From: Actinospica acidithermotolerans
Lineage (GTDB): Bacteria; Actinomycetota; Actinomycetes; Streptomycetales; Catenulisporaceae
NCBI RefSeq assembly: GCF_018139625.1
Contig: NZ_JAGSOH010000013.1
Location: 1-64,000 of the forward strand
Length of the DNA stretch: 64,000 bases
Direction: 5' to 3'
In this document: one piece after another, positions 34,932 to 43,868 of the stretch
Layout of the letters: each line of letters starts with the position of its first letter
Numbering within the stretch: position 1 is the first letter of the stretch
Made by a program: the position numbers and the translations under genes
The notes under the pieces: generated by a model
What the model was told of the DNA's origin: nothing
The model's input: the letters and a program-made list of their open reading frames with translations, nothing else
The model's database searches: none

Positions 34932-35971
34932 GCCGCCCCCTGGTCACGCAGCGACGTGGCCAACCGGTCCAGGCCCACGCGATCCACTCCCTCGTTCAGC
35001 AGCGGCAGCTCGTAGATCGGCGCGTCGCAGTCGCTCAGCGACTCGCGCTGGTCCAGCTCCAGCAGCACCCGCTGGGCGTGCTCGGTGGCCAGCGCCGAGA
35101 GAGCGTCCACGATCGGCGGACGGTCGAGGTTCACCTCGGCCAGCCCGGCGGAGAGCTCCACGCGGTCCACGCCCTCGGTCGCCGCCCGCTTGAGCTGAGC
35201 GTCCGTCAGCACGACGTCGCGCGCCTGGTTGACCATGATGCCGCCGACCGGCAGGCCGGCCGCACGCAGGTCCTTGATCCCGTCCAGCGTCTCCTGCACC
35301 GGCATCTCCTCCAGCAGCGTCGCGAAGTGCACGGCGGTCTGCGCGCTGGTGAGCACCCGCATCACCGCCTCCGCCTGGTTGTGGATCGGCCCCACCCTGG
35401 CCAGCCCGGAGACCTCCGAGTTGACGTTCAGGAAGCGGGTGATCCGGCCGGTCGGCGGCGCGTCCATGACGACGGCGTCGTAGTGGAAGGTGCGCCCCTC
35501 CTCGCGCGCGCGGCGGCGCACCGCCTCGCAGGTCTTCCCGGTCAGCAGCACGTCCCGGATGCCGGGGGCGACCGTGGTGGCGAAGTCGATCGCGCCGAAG
35601 CGTTTGAGCGCCTTGGCCGCCGCGCCCAGCTTGTAGAACATGTCCAGGTACTCGAGCAGCGCCTGCTCCGGGTCTATCGCCAGCGCCCACACCTCGCCGC
35701 CGCCCGGCACGGTCGCGACCCGCCGCTCCTCGTACGGCAGCGGCGGCGAGTCGAACAGCTGTGCCAGGCCCTGCCGCCCCTCGACCTCGACCAGCAGCAC
35801 CCGCGGCGTGCGCGCGGGGCCGGAGGCCCGGCGCCTGCTCGCGCCGCGGCCGGCCAGGGCCAGCGCGAGCGCGCCGGCCACCGTCGTCTTGCCGGTGCCG
35901 CCCTTGCCCGTCACCACGTGCAGGCGGACCCCCGGCCAGTCCTTGGCGGCTGCTGAGTCTGCGGTAGTCAC
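34928..35971 (-). CDS. ArsA-family ATPase (first of a pair)
   Basis: A 347-aa ATPase with P-loop VVTGKGGTGKTTVAGALALA and VVMDAPPTGRITRFLNV as Switch II. An insertion of low-complexity residues (GRGASRRRASGPARTPRV) follows the P-loop helix. The final codons overlap the start of the second ATPase gene, so the two are coupled and probably form a heterodimer (inference from pairing). It is divergent from the DUF4177-RidA-MBL operon. Confidence 0.92.
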   Translation of the reverse strand: MTTADSAAAKDWPGVRLHVVTGKGGTGKTTVAGALALALAGRGASRRRASGPARTPRVLLVEVEGRQGLAQLFDSPPLPYEERRVATVPGGGEVWALAIDPEQALLEYLDMFYKLGAAAKALKRFGAIDFATTVAPGIRDVLLTGKTCEAVRRRAREEGRTFHYDAVVMDAPPTGRITRFLNVNSEVSGLARVGPIHNQAEAVMRVLTSAQTAVHFATLLEEMPVQETLDGIKDLRAAGLPVGGIMVNQARDVVLTDAQLKRAATEGVDRVELSAGLAEVNLDRPPIVDALSALATEHAQRVLLELDQRESLSDCDAPIYELPLLNEGVDRVGLDRLATSLRDQGAA

Positions 35972-36069
35972 CGAACGAGCGTAACCCGTGCCTCGGGGTC
36001 AGTGCCGCTACCCCCGGGGCCACGGCCGCGCCCCGGACCCGCCGAAGGCGACGCGGCCGTGCGAGGCGT

Positions 36070-36075
36070 TACGGT
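36070..36075 (+). promoter_or_regulatory. -10 box of a leaderless promoter (DUF4177-ridA operon)
   Basis: TACGGT ends 7 nt before ATG 36083. No ribosome-binding site is present, so the small first gene is probably translated from a leaderless transcript. Confidence 0.6.
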
Positions 36076-36082
36076 AGGCGGC

Positions 36083-36244
36083 ATGGCGAAGAAGTTCGAA
36101 TACGCGACGGTCCCGCTGCTGGTGCACGCCACCAAGCAGATCCTGGACAACTGGGGCCAGGACGGCTGGGAGCTGGTGCAGGTCGTGCCGGGCCCGAACC
36201 CGGAGAACCTGGTGGCCTACATGAAGCGCGAGGTGGCGTCCTGA
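36083..36244 (+). CDS. DUF4177 domain-containing small protein
   Basis: A 53-aa protein, MAKKFEYATVPLLVHATKQI then LDNWGQDGWELVQVVPG. The WGQDGWELV block is the DUF4177 signature. Its stop overlaps the ridA start (TGATG), so it is the first gene of a coupled unit. The start is fixed by the leaderless promoter. Function unknown; it is a conserved companion of ridA in actinobacteria. Confidence 0.88.
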   Translation: MAKKFEYATVPLLVHATKQILDNWGQDGWELVQVVPGPNPENLVAYMKREVAS

Positions 36245-36708
36245 TGGCAGCCGACCCCGAGGAGAAGCTGGCCGAGCTGGGCCACAAGCTTCCCGACGTG
36301 GCCAAGCCGGCCGGGGCCTACGTCCCCGCGCTGCGCAACGGCTCGCTGGTGTACACGTCCGGCCAGCTGCCCTTCGTGGACGGCACGCTGCCGGCGACGG
36401 GCAAGGTCGGCGCCGAGGTGTCGGCCGAACGGGCCAAGGAGCTGGCCGGCCTGTGCGCGCTGAACGCGCTCGCCGCGGTCAAGGCCGAGATCGGCGACCT
36501 GGCCAAGGTCAGGCGCGTGGTCAAGGTGCTGGCGTTCGTCGCCTCCGACCCGTCCTTCACCGCTCAGCCGGGCGTGGCCAACGGCGCGAGCGAACTGCTC
36601 GGCGCGGTGTTCGGCGACGCGGGCGTGCACGTGCGCTCCGCGGTCGGCGTGGCGGTGCTGCCGCTCGACTCGCCGGTCGAGGTCGAGATCACGGTCGAAG
36701 TCGAGTAG
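36244..36708 (+). CDS. RidA family protein (YjgF/YER057c/UK114)
   Basis: A 154-aa protein of the RidA superfamily, the enamine/imine deaminase fold. Markers are AGAYVPALRNGSLVYTSGQL near the N-terminus, NALAAVKAEIGDLAKVRRVV and the C-terminal VRSAVGVAVLPLDSPVEVEI. The Arg of VRSAVG is at the position that binds substrate carboxylate in active RidA, so activity is plausible. It is translationally coupled to the upstream DUF4177 gene. Confidence 0.92.
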   Translation: MAADPEEKLAELGHKLPDVAKPAGAYVPALRNGSLVYTSGQLPFVDGTLPATGKVGAEVSAERAKELAGLCALNALAAVKAEIGDLAKVRRVVKVLAFVASDPSFTAQPGVANGASELLGAVFGDAGVHVRSAVGVAVLPLDSPVEVEITVEVE

Positions 36709-36724
36709 TGGCGGGGAAGCGGTC

Positions 36725-37501
36725 TTGACGACGCAGCGCTCGACGTTGGTCTTGGCGCCCAATCCGTCGCCCTTCACGCTGGAGGGCACGAACACCTGGG
36801 TGCTGCGTGAGCCCGGATCCACCGCCGCGGTGGTGGTGGACCCGGGGCCGCTCCACGAGGGGCACCTCGCGGCGATCCTCAGGGCGGTGCAGGAGCAGGG
36901 GGCGCACGTGGCGCAGATCCTGCTGACGCACGGCCACGCGGACCACTCCGAATCAGCGGTCCGCTTCGCCGAGCTCACCGGCGCCCCGGTCCGCGCACTC
37001 GACCCCAGGCACCGCCTCGGCGACGAGGGTCTCGCGGCCGGGCAGGTCGTCGACGTCGATGGTCTGGAGATCCGGGTCGTCGGCACGCCCGGCCACACCG
37101 GCGACAGCCTTTCGTTCCTGCTGTCCGCAGACCGCGCGATCCTCACCGGCGACACCGTGCTCGGCCGCGGAACGACGCTGGTCGCGTACCCGGACGGCAC
37201 GCTCGAGGACTATCTGGACTCGCTCAACCTGCTGCGCGAGGGCGCGGCCCGGCACGATTTCGACACGGTGCTGCCGGGCCACGGACCAGTGGTCGCGGAC
37301 GCGCTCGGCGTGCTGGAGTTCTACATCGCGCATCGCAAGGAGCGGCTCGCCCAGGTGGAGGCGGCCCTGGCCGCGGGCGACAGCTCGGCGCAGGAGGTCG
37401 TCCGCCGGGTGTACGCGGAGGTGGACCCCGCGGTCTGGCCGGCCGCCGAGCTCTCGGTGCGGGCGCAACTGCACTACCTCGACCCGAAGCGCTTCAGCTG
37501 A
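36725..37501 (+). CDS. MBL-fold metallo-hydrolase
   Basis: A 258-aa metallo-beta-lactamase-fold enzyme. The metal motif is LLTHGHADHSESAVRF, followed by GTPGHTGDSLSFLL, LTGDTVLGRGTT and VLPGHGPVVAD, giving the complete His/Asp ligand set. It resembles LACTB2-like hydrolases. The start is TTG 36725 with a GGGGAAG site upstream. It is the third gene of the DUF4177-ridA operon (16-bp gap) and is convergent with crp. Confidence 0.92.
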   Translation: MTTQRSTLVLAPNPSPFTLEGTNTWVLREPGSTAAVVVDPGPLHEGHLAAILRAVQEQGAHVAQILLTHGHADHSESAVRFAELTGAPVRALDPRHRLGDEGLAAGQVVDVDGLEIRVVGTPGHTGDSLSFLLSADRAILTGDTVLGRGTTLVAYPDGTLEDYLDSLNLLREGAARHDFDTVLPGHGPVVADALGVLEFYIAHRKERLAQVEAALAAGDSSAQEVVRRVYAEVDPAVWPAAELSVRAQLHYLDPKRFS

Positions 37502-37506
37502 GGTTC

Positions 37507-37543
37507 GCATGATGTTCCACGTGTTCCACGTGGAACATCATGC
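37507..37543. promoter_or_regulatory. parS-like palindrome / long inverted repeat between MBL and crp genes
   Basis: The block is a 16-bp perfect inverted repeat with a 5-nt loop. It contains TGTTCCACGTGGAACA (37522-37537), a 16-bp palindrome one substitution per arm away from the parS consensus TGTTTCACGTGAAACA, plus a second half-site (GTTCCACGTG) directly upstream. As it lies between convergent genes it may alternatively act as a bidirectional terminator. Confidence 0.6.
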
Positions 37544-37574
37544 GGAGCGCTGCATGAAAATGCGGGGGCCGCGG

Positions 37575-38258
37575 TTAGCGGGCCCGCCGGGCGAGGCGGA
37601 CGGTGTCCAGCAGGACGACGGCCCGCGCCTCCAGCTTGATCCAGCCGCGCTGGGCGAAGTCGGCGAGGGCCTTGTTCACCGTCTCGCGCGAGGCGCCGAC
37701 CAGCTGGGCCAGCTCCTCCTGGGTCAGGTCGTGCGAGACCTTGATGCCCTCCTGGTCCTCGCCGGCCGGCTGGCCGAAGCGGGTGGACAGGTCGAGCAGG
37801 GCCTTGGCGACACGCCCGGGGACATCGGAGAAGACCAGGTCGGCAAGGGTCTCATTGGTCCGGCGCAGCCGCCGTGCCATCGCCTTGAGCAGCGCGCGGG
37901 CCACCTCGGGGCGGGCCGAGAGCCAGGGCTGCAGCTCGGCGTGGCCGAGGGCGAGCAGCTTGGTGCCGGTCAGCGCGGTGGCGGTGGAGGTGCGCGGTCC
38001 CGGGTCGAACAGGGAGAGCTCGCCGAACATCTCGCCCGGGCCCATCACCGCGGTGAGGTTCTCCCGGCCGTCGCCGGAGGTGCGGCCCAGCTTGATCTTG
38101 CCCTCGACGACCACATACAGCTGGTCGCCCGGGTCGCCCTCGTGGAACAGCGTGTCCCCACGGGTCAACACGATCTCCGTCATCGACTTGAGTAGCGAGG
38201 CCGAGGCCTCCTCGTCGAGCGCGGCGAACAGCGGGCTCCGGCGAAGCACGTCGTCCAC
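37575..38258 (-). CDS. crp: Crp/Fnr family transcriptional regulator (Crp)
   Basis: A 227-aa regulator. The cyclic-nucleotide-binding domain reads VDDVLRRSPLFAALDEEASA, LFHEGDPGDQLYVVVEGKIK and GPGEMFGELSLFDPGPRTST, with the phosphate-binding FGELSL...R-T-S intact. The C-terminal helix-turn-helix is LTQEELAQLVGASRETVNKA. GTG 38258 has GGAGGG 7 nt upstream, and the protein then begins (M)DDVLRR as in Streptomyces Crp; the longer TTG/ATG forms add unconserved residues. A GTG-N6-GNCAC site lies ~107 bp upstream, consistent with autoregulation. Confidence 0.93.
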   Translation of the reverse strand: MDDVLRRSPLFAALDEEASASLLKSMTEIVLTRGDTLFHEGDPGDQLYVVVEGKIKLGRTSGDGRENLTAVMGPGEMFGELSLFDPGPRTSTATALTGTKLLALGHAELQPWLSARPEVARALLKAMARRLRRTNETLADLVFSDVPGRVAKALLDLSTRFGQPAGEDQEGIKVSHDLTQEELAQLVGASRETVNKALADFAQRGWIKLEARAVVLLDTVRLARRAR

Positions 38259-38364
38259 GGGCGAACCCTCCAACAGTCCTTTCGGACACTTAAGGTCGCC
38301 GATCGCCGGTGTTGGAACCACTCGACGTCGGCTTCCAATGTGTTATGTCGTTGCTCATACCAGT

Positions 38365-38378
38365 GTGGCCTACGACAC
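38365..38378. promoter_or_regulatory. Candidate Crp-binding site upstream of crp
   Basis: GTGGCCTACGACAC fits the GTG(N)6GNCAC consensus I recall for Streptomyces Crp, and it sits within GTGT-N8-ACAC. It lies in the 439-bp divergent region between crp and nth (38259-38697), which otherwise shows no gene. Confidence 0.5.
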
Positions 38379-38697
38379 CGTCTAACACCTAGTCGGTTGA
38401 TCTGCTAGACCGAAACGATGCGAAACCTAGGCGTGAACAGCGCCCGAAAACGGCTCGCGCACCGTTATTCGGACAGTGGCGGGCGGGTAGCCCGATCCGG
38501 ACGCGTCTGCCGGGAACGCCCGCGCGGGCGTGACGCGTTTCCTAGACTGACCGTTGTTCGCTCGGCCGGGCCGGGCGACCGTAGGCTTGCCCGAAGTGTT
38601 CGGGCGCGTCGGGGCTCCACACGCGCGGGTTGGTCGGGAAGGGTCGGCGAGGCGAGACGTGGCGGTGCGTAATCGGGACGGACGTTCGGAGTCCCGC

Positions 38698-39477
38698 GTG
38701 GCCCTGGTGCGTCGCGCCCGGAAGATCAACCGACTGCTCGCCGAGCTCTATCCGGACGCGCACTGCGAGCTGGACTTCGCCGACCCGCTCGAGCTGATCG
38801 TGGCCGTCATCCTGTCCGCGCAGTGCACCGACGTGCGGGTCAACCAGGTCACCCCGGCCTTGTTCGCCCGCTATAAGAGCGCCGAGGACTACGCGTCGGC
38901 CGAGCGGATCGAGCTCGAGGAGCTGATTCGGCCCACCGGGTTCTACCGCAACAAGGCGACCTCGATCCTCGGCCTGGGCCGCGAGCTGTGCGACCGCTTC
39001 GGCGGCGAGGTGCCCGGCAGGCTCGAGGACCTTGTCACGCTGCCGGGCGTCGGGCGCAAGACCGCGAACGTCGTCCTCGGGAATGCCTTCGGCGTGCCCG
39101 GGCTGACCGTCGATACGCATTTCGGACGCCTGGTGCGCCGCTTCGGCTGGACCGAGCTGGAGGACCCGGTGAAGGTCGAGCACGCGATCGGCGAGCTGTT
39201 CCCGAAGTCCGACTGGACGATGCTCTCGCACCGGCTGATCTTCCACGGCCGCCGCGTCTGCCACTCCCGCCGCCCCGCCTGCGGCGCCTGCCCGCTCGCC
39301 GCCCTGTGCCCCTCGCACGGCATCGGCGAGCTCGACCCGGTGAAGGCCGAGGCGCTGCTCCGGCCCGCATCGGCCCGCGAGGCGGCCGCGCTCGCCGAGG
39401 TGCGCAAGCGGCAGGCCGAGGAGAAGGTGCAGGTCGCGGCGGAGCGCCGGGCGAGGGCCGAGGTGGGGCATTCGTGA
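38698..39477 (+). CDS. nth: Endonuclease III
   Basis: A 259-aa base-excision repair glycosylase/AP lyase. The helix-hairpin-helix with the catalytic Lys is [20 protein letters not shown] and the catalytic Asp follows in [10 protein letters not shown]. The [4Fe-4S] ligands are in [17 protein letters not shown] (C-x6-C-x2-C-x5-C). I set the start at GTG 38698 because GGAG lies 6 nt upstream; GTG 38659 and TTG 38554 are possible. The end overlaps the NUDIX gene by 4 bp. Confidence 0.93.
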   Translation: MALVRRARKINRLLAELYPDAHCELDFADPLELIVAVILSAQCTDVRVNQVTPALFARYKSAEDYASAERIELEELIRPTGFYRNKATSILGLGRELCDRFGGEVPGRLEDLVTLPGVGRKTANVVLGNAFGVPGLTVDTHFGRLVRRFGWTELEDPVKVEHAIGELFPKSDWTMLSHRLIFHGRRVCHSRRPACGACPLAALCPSHGIGELDPVKAEALLRPASAREAAALAEVRKRQAEEKVQVAAERRARAEVGHS

Positions 39478-40256
39478 CCGACGAGAGGCCTGACCCGTTC
39501 AGCGGGGACTTCGACGGCGCGTTCGACGGCAGCCCGGTCATCGACACCGACTTCTCCGATCTGCCCGGCTGGCTGCTCCCGCTGGCCGAGGCGGTCGCCG
39601 GGATCAGCCCCGGCGACCACTATCTCGGCCGGCCGCCGCTGCGCCGCCCCGCCTCGCTCGGCGGGGCGGCTAACCCCTCGGCCGTGCTCATCCTGTTCGC
39701 CGACTCGTTGCCGTACGGGCCGGACGTGCTGATCACCGAGCGCTCGGCGACGCTGCGCTCGCACGCGGGCCAGGCGGCCTTCCCCGGCGGCCGGATCGAT
39801 CCGCTCGCCGAGGGCTGCTCGGAGGACGAGGGCCCGATCCGCGCCGCGCTGCGCGAGGCGCGCGAGGAGGCCGGCGTGGACCCGAAGAGTGTGCGCGTCT
39901 TCGGCGAGCTGCCCGAGCTCTACCTGCCGCCGAGCGACTTCCTGGTCACGCCGGTGCTCGCCTGGTGGCACACCCCCGGCGACGCCGCGGTGACCAGTCC
40001 GGACGAGGTGGCGGCGGTGCACCGCGTGCCGGTGTCCGCACTGGTCGACCCGGCCAACCGCTATCGGCTCAGGCACCCCTCCGGCTACCGCGGCCCGGCG
40101 TTCGTCGTGGACGAGCTGCTGGTCTGGGGCTTCACCGCGGGCGTGCTCGACGCGGTACTGCGGCTCGGCGGCTGGGAACGGCCGTGGGAGCCCGCCGAGG
40201 TGATCGACTATCCGCTCGACGTGCGCGAGTTCCGGAGGACCCGTGGACCTGCTTGA
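39474..40256 (+). CDS. NUDIX hydrolase, CoA pyrophosphatase type
   Basis: A 260-aa NUDIX protein. The Nudix box is [20 protein letters not shown] then [12 protein letters not shown], with the catalytic REAREEAG complete. The upstream [20 protein letters not shown] is the CoA-pyrophosphatase (NudL-like) signature. It likely hydrolyses CoA or derivatives to phosphopantetheine and ADP. GTG 39474 overlaps the nth stop codon (GTGA), and the gene overlaps marP by 14 bp, so nth-nudix-marP form a coupled set. Confidence 0.92.
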   Translation: MTDERPDPFSGDFDGAFDGSPVIDTDFSDLPGWLLPLAEAVAGISPGDHYLGRPPLRRPASLGGAANPSAVLILFADSLPYGPDVLITERSATLRSHAGQAAFPGGRIDPLAEGCSEDEGPIRAALREAREEAGVDPKSVRVFGELPELYLPPSDFLVTPVLAWWHTPGDAAVTSPDEVAAVHRVPVSALVDPANRYRLRHPSGYRGPAFVVDELLVWGFTAGVLDAVLRLGGWERPWEPAEVIDYPLDVREFRRTRGPA

Positions 40257-41427
40257 TCTGATCATCATCCTGATCTGCATCGGCTTCGCCGTCTCCGGCT
40301 ACCGGCAGGGCTTCGTCGTGGGCGTGATGTCCTTCGTCGGCTTCGTCGGCGGCCTGCTGGTCGGCGTCTGGCTGGTCCCGCAGGTGATGAGCCACTTCCA
40401 GTCCTCGCTGGTGGTCTCCACCATCTCGCTCTGCGCCGTGCTCGCCCTCGCGGTGATCGGGCAGGTCCTGGCGACCACGGCCGGCGGCCGGCTGCGCCGC
40501 GAGTTGACCTGGCGGCCGGTCCAGGCCGTCGACCAGGGCGCCGGGGCGGTGGTCTCGATCATCTCGGTGCTGCTGGTCGTGTGGTTCCTCGGCCTCGCGC
40601 TCTCCAGCTCCTCGATGCCGCTGGTCGTCGAGCAGGTGCACGAGTCGCGGATACTGGCCGGGATCCAGAAGGTGCTGCCGAAGGACTCCTCCTCCTGGTT
40701 CCGCAGCTTCTCCGCGACCCTCGGCCGAAGCGGCTTCCCGCAGGTCTTCGGGCCGTTCACGCAGGAGACGATCGCGAACGTGCCGGCGCCGGACGCCGCG
40801 GTGCTCAACGAGTCGGGCGTGCGGACCGCGGAGTCCTCGATCGTGAAGATCGTCGGTGACGCGCCGAGCTGCGGCAAGCAGATCGAGGGCTCCGGCTTCG
40901 TCTTCAGCCCGCAGCACGTCATGACGAACGCGCACGTGGTCGGCGGCGTCTCCGATCCGACCGTGCAGATCGGCGGAGTCGGGCAGTACTACCACGCGAA
41001 GGTCGTGCTCTACGACGCCGAGACGGACATCGCCGTTCTCTACGTGCCAGGCCTGGAGGCGACCCCGCTGAAGTTCGACACCAGCGCCAAGGCGGACGAC
41101 GACGCGGTCGTGGCGGGTTTCCCGGAGGACGGTCCGTTCAGCGCCGTGGCGGCGCGCGTCCGGCAGGAGATGGACGCCCAGGGCCAGGACATCTACGACC
41201 AGAACACCGTCACCCGCGACATCTTCTCGCTGTATTCGACCGTGCTGCAGGGCAATTCCGGCGGCCCGCTGCTGAGCCCGAGCGGCGATGTGTACGGGGT
41301 CGTGTTCGCGAAGTCGCTACAGGACTCGACGACCGGGTATGCACTGACTGCGAGTCAGGTCTCGCAGGACGCCCAGCAGGGCGCTGACCTCACGTCGTCG
41401 GTCGACACCGATGGCTGTGCAGTGTAG
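40243..41427 (+). CDS. MarP-type membrane serine protease
   Basis: A 394-aa protein with an N-terminal CvpA-like membrane part of four TM segments ([20 protein letters not shown] starts it) and a C-terminal trypsin-like domain. The catalytic triad is seen as His in TNAHVVGGVSD, Asp in AETDIAVLYV and Ser in LQGNSGGPLL. A conserved Cys pair (SCGKQIEGSGF and the C-terminal DGCAV) probably forms the stabilising disulfide. MarP in Mycobacterium tuberculosis is needed for acid resistance. It starts 14 bp inside the NUDIX gene. Confidence 0.94.
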   Translation: MDLLDLIIILICIGFAVSGYRQGFVVGVMSFVGFVGGLLVGVWLVPQVMSHFQSSLVVSTISLCAVLALAVIGQVLATTAGGRLRRELTWRPVQAVDQGAGAVVSIISVLLVVWFLGLALSSSSMPLVVEQVHESRILAGIQKVLPKDSSSWFRSFSATLGRSGFPQVFGPFTQETIANVPAPDAAVLNESGVRTAESSIVKIVGDAPSCGKQIEGSGFVFSPQHVMTNAHVVGGVSDPTVQIGGVGQYYHAKVVLYDAETDIAVLYVPGLEATPLKFDTSAKADDDAVVAGFPEDGPFSAVAARVRQEMDAQGQDIYDQNTVTRDIFSLYSTVLQGNSGGPLLSPSGDVYGVVFAKSLQDSTTGYALTASQVSQDAQQGADLTSSVDTDGCAV

Positions 41428-41495
41428 CGTCCTTCGAACCATAAGAACTGCTGCTGCTCACGAGTCACATTTCCATAGATGGAGGGGGACGCGAG

Positions 41496-42203
41496 GTGCT
41501 CGGCCACTCGCATTCGACCAGCGGAGCCCTGGCGTGGGGAGCGGCGGCGGCCGCCGCTCCGATCACCTGGTGGACCGATCTGCTGAGCCATCAGCAGCTG
41601 ACCGTCGCGGACATAGTGCTCGGCACGTTCACCACGGCCGGCGCCGCCCTGCTGCCTGACCTCGACCATCCCGACGGGACCATCGCGCACTTCCTCGGCC
41701 CGGTCTCGCACCAGTTCTGCCGCCTCGTCGAGAAGGTGTCCGGCGGCCACCGGCACGCGACGCACTCGTTCTTCTTCGTCGCCCTCGTCACGGCCGGAAC
41801 CTGGGCCGGAGCGCATTACTGGGGGCGCTGGTTCGTCCTCGCGATGATGTACATCCTCTTCTCGCTGGCTGTGCGCGCACTGCACCTGTGCCCGTCCGGC
41901 AAGGGGATCGAGTCCTGGGGTGTCGTGGTCATGGTCTCGGCCGCGGGCACCGCCGCGTCCTACGAGTTCCTGCCCGCGAACCCCGTGTGGCTGCCCGTTT
42001 CCGTGGGCCTCGGGACGCTCATCCACCTGGCCGGCGACTGCCTGACCAAGGAGGGCTGCCCGCTGTTCTGGCCGGTCCCGCAGCGCTTCGAGATCCCGAT
42101 CATCCGGCGCACCGGCAACAAGTTCGAGACCGCGTTCCTCACCCCGGTGATGGCGGTCGGCGCGTTCGTGCTGGTCTTCATGGCCATCAAGCACCCGCAC
42201 TGA
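41496..42203 (+). CDS. YdjM-like metal-dependent hydrolase, membrane-bound
   Basis: A 235-aa integral membrane protein with the LexA-binding/YdjM family His/Asp pattern: GHSHSTSGALAWG at the N-terminus, LLPDLDHPDGTIAHFLG, then GGHRHATHSFFF and later HLAGDCLTKEGCP. About five TM helices are predicted. The His/Asp clusters suggest a metal site on the membrane face; the substrate is unknown. GTG 41496 has a GAGGGGG site upstream. Confidence 0.9.
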   Translation: MLGHSHSTSGALAWGAAAAAAPITWWTDLLSHQQLTVADIVLGTFTTAGAALLPDLDHPDGTIAHFLGPVSHQFCRLVEKVSGGHRHATHSFFFVALVTAGTWAGAHYWGRWFVLAMMYILFSLAVRALHLCPSGKGIESWGVVVMVSAAGTAASYEFLPANPVWLPVSVGLGTLIHLAGDCLTKEGCPLFWPVPQRFEIPIIRRTGNKFETAFLTPVMAVGAFVLVFMAIKHPH

Positions 42204-42251
42204 CCCGGCCGCCCGGGCGCGGAGCGGGCGCGGCGAGAGAGCGAGGACCGG

Positions 42252-43169
42252 CTAGCGGTCCGGCTCCTCGTCATGCAGCCAGCCGAGCACCTCGTTCGTG
42301 AACAGCTTCGGCGCCTCCTCGTGCGGGAAGTGCCCGAGACCTTCGAGCAGGCGCCAGCGGTACGGCGCGTTCACATAGCCGCCCGAGCCGCGCGCCGTCG
42401 AGGTCAGGACGGCCTTGTCGAGCGCACCGTGCAAGTGCAGCGTCGGCACCTCCGTCAGGGTCCGCATCCGCTGGTGGTAGCGCAGCCCGTCCGGGCGCAT
42501 CAGCGAGCGGACCTGCCAGCGGAAGTACTCCATCGAACTGTGCGCGACGCCCGGGATCTGCACGGCGTCCCGGTAGCGGCGCGCCGCCTCGGCGTCCGGC
42601 CAGTCGGGGCCGCTCCAGGACTCCAGCAGCCGAACCGCGGCCGCGCCGTCGTCCTTGGTCAGGCCGTGCTCGGCCTGGATCGGCCGCTGCGCCGCGAAGA
42701 TGTGCTTGCTCGCCGCGATCTGCGAGGGACTGGTCAGCAGCGCGGTGCGGAACTGCCGCGGATGCGCGGCGCCGACGATGACCAGCCGGCGCACCAGCTT
42801 GGGCCGCATCGTGGCGGCGGTCCAGGCCAGGCCCGCGCCCAGGCCGTGCCCGACCAGCACCGCGTTGGACTCGCCCAGGGCCCGGATCACGCCGGTGACG
42901 TCCATGGTCGCGGTGAGCGGGTCGTAGCCGCGCGGCGGCTTGTCGCTGCCCCCGATGCCGCGCAGGTCCATGGCGACGGCGCGGTACCCGGCGTCCGCGA
43001 AGGCGGTCAGCTGCTCCCGCCAGGTCCACCAGAACTGCGGGAAGCCGTGCAGGAACAGCGCCAGGGGCCCGTCCCCGAGCTCGGCCACGTGGAAACGCGC
43101 GCCGTTCGCCGGGACGTCCCGGTGTGTCCACGGCCCGTCCGCGTACACCGGGGTCAGATCTGATGCCAT
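42252..43169 (-). CDS. Alpha/beta hydrolase fold protein with a degenerate nucleophile elbow
   Basis: A 305-aa alpha/beta hydrolase fold. The oxyanion motif FLHGFPQFWWTW and a DLRGIGGSDKPP loop are typical of epoxide hydrolase/haloalkane dehalogenase relatives. The nucleophile elbow, normally G-[ST/D]-x-G as GH(S/D)xG, reads LVGHGLGAGLAW: the nucleophile position is Gly. The C-terminal His region (LEGLGHFPHEEAP) is intact. It may be non-catalytic. I use ATG 43169; ATG 43181 is possible. Confidence 0.88.
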   Translation of the reverse strand: MASDLTPVYADGPWTHRDVPANGARFHVAELGDGPLALFLHGFPQFWWTWREQLTAFADAGYRAVAMDLRGIGGSDKPPRGYDPLTATMDVTGVIRALGESNAVLVGHGLGAGLAWTAATMRPKLVRRLVIVGAAHPRQFRTALLTSPSQIAASKHIFAAQRPIQAEHGLTKDDGAAAVRLLESWSGPDWPDAEAARRYRDAVQIPGVAHSSMEYFRWQVRSLMRPDGLRYHQRMRTLTEVPTLHLHGALDKAVLTSTARGSGGYVNAPYRWRLLEGLGHFPHEEAPKLFTNEVLGWLHDEEPDR

Positions 43170-43263
43170 GCTCGTCAGCATCGCACATTCCGGTGTCCGG
43201 GCCGTGCCCTCGACACTAAGAGCGACCGAGGAACAGGGGCCCGGTGCGCGGGCCTGCGCCGCC

Positions 43264-43653
43264 TCAGAGGTCCACGCGGCGCAGCACGGTGATCGTGTCG
43301 GTCGTCGAGCGCTTCGTCGCCTCCACGCCCTTGATCCGCTTGAACCTGGCCACGCCGATCAGGCTGCAGAGCCCGGCCGTGAGCAGGAAGGCCCCGGCCA
43401 CGATCAGCCAGCACCAGGCGAGGCCGAGGCCGGTCGCGTGCAGCCCGTAGGCGGCCGCGAAACACAGCATGATCAGGCCGAACACGCCGAGCACGGCTGC
43501 CGCGCCGAACAGCCCGCCGCCGGCCGCCGCCTGCTTGACGTCCTGCCGCACCTCGGCCTTGGCCAGCGCGATCTCCCCGCGCACCAGGGCGGAGACGTCC
43601 TGGGCCGCGCTGGTCACAAGCCCGCTGAGCGTCTGCTCGGTCTCGACCGACAT
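43264..43653 (-). CDS. Phage-holin-family membrane protein
   Basis: A 129-aa protein with two TM segments (LFGAAAVLGVFGLIMLCFAA and WCWLIVAGAFLLTAGLCSLI) after an N-terminal amphipathic region (SALVRGEIALAKAEVRQDVK). This is the actinobacterial "phage holin family" layout (DUF1469-like). AGGAGG lies 5 nt before ATG 43653. Despite the name these are chromosomal proteins of unknown role and no phage genes are nearby. Confidence 0.88.
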   Translation of the reverse strand: MSVETEQTLSGLVTSAAQDVSALVRGEIALAKAEVRQDVKQAAAGGGLFGAAAVLGVFGLIMLCFAAAYGLHATGLGLAWCWLIVAGAFLLTAGLCSLIGVARFKRIKGVEATKRSTTDTITVLRRVDL

Positions 43654-43868
43654 GGGAACCTCCTGGCGGGTGCTCGACGAGAGGGTGGCGCGTGCGACCG
43701 TACCCGGCTGACCGGCACGGCAGTCCGGAATTAGGCCGGGCGGGTGGCCAGCCGCCCGGGGCGATATCGCTAAGTCGTCTTGTCGACAAATCGATGAAGC
43801 GACACCGGTACGGAGCGTGCCGGAGAAATGCGGTCGCGAACGGACCGGCGGCGTGCTAGGCAATACGC

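Noticed and set aside
43264-43653. Prophage, suggested by the holin name
   Set aside because: No capsid, integrase, lysin or other phage genes are nearby; this holin-like family is chromosomal in actinobacteria.
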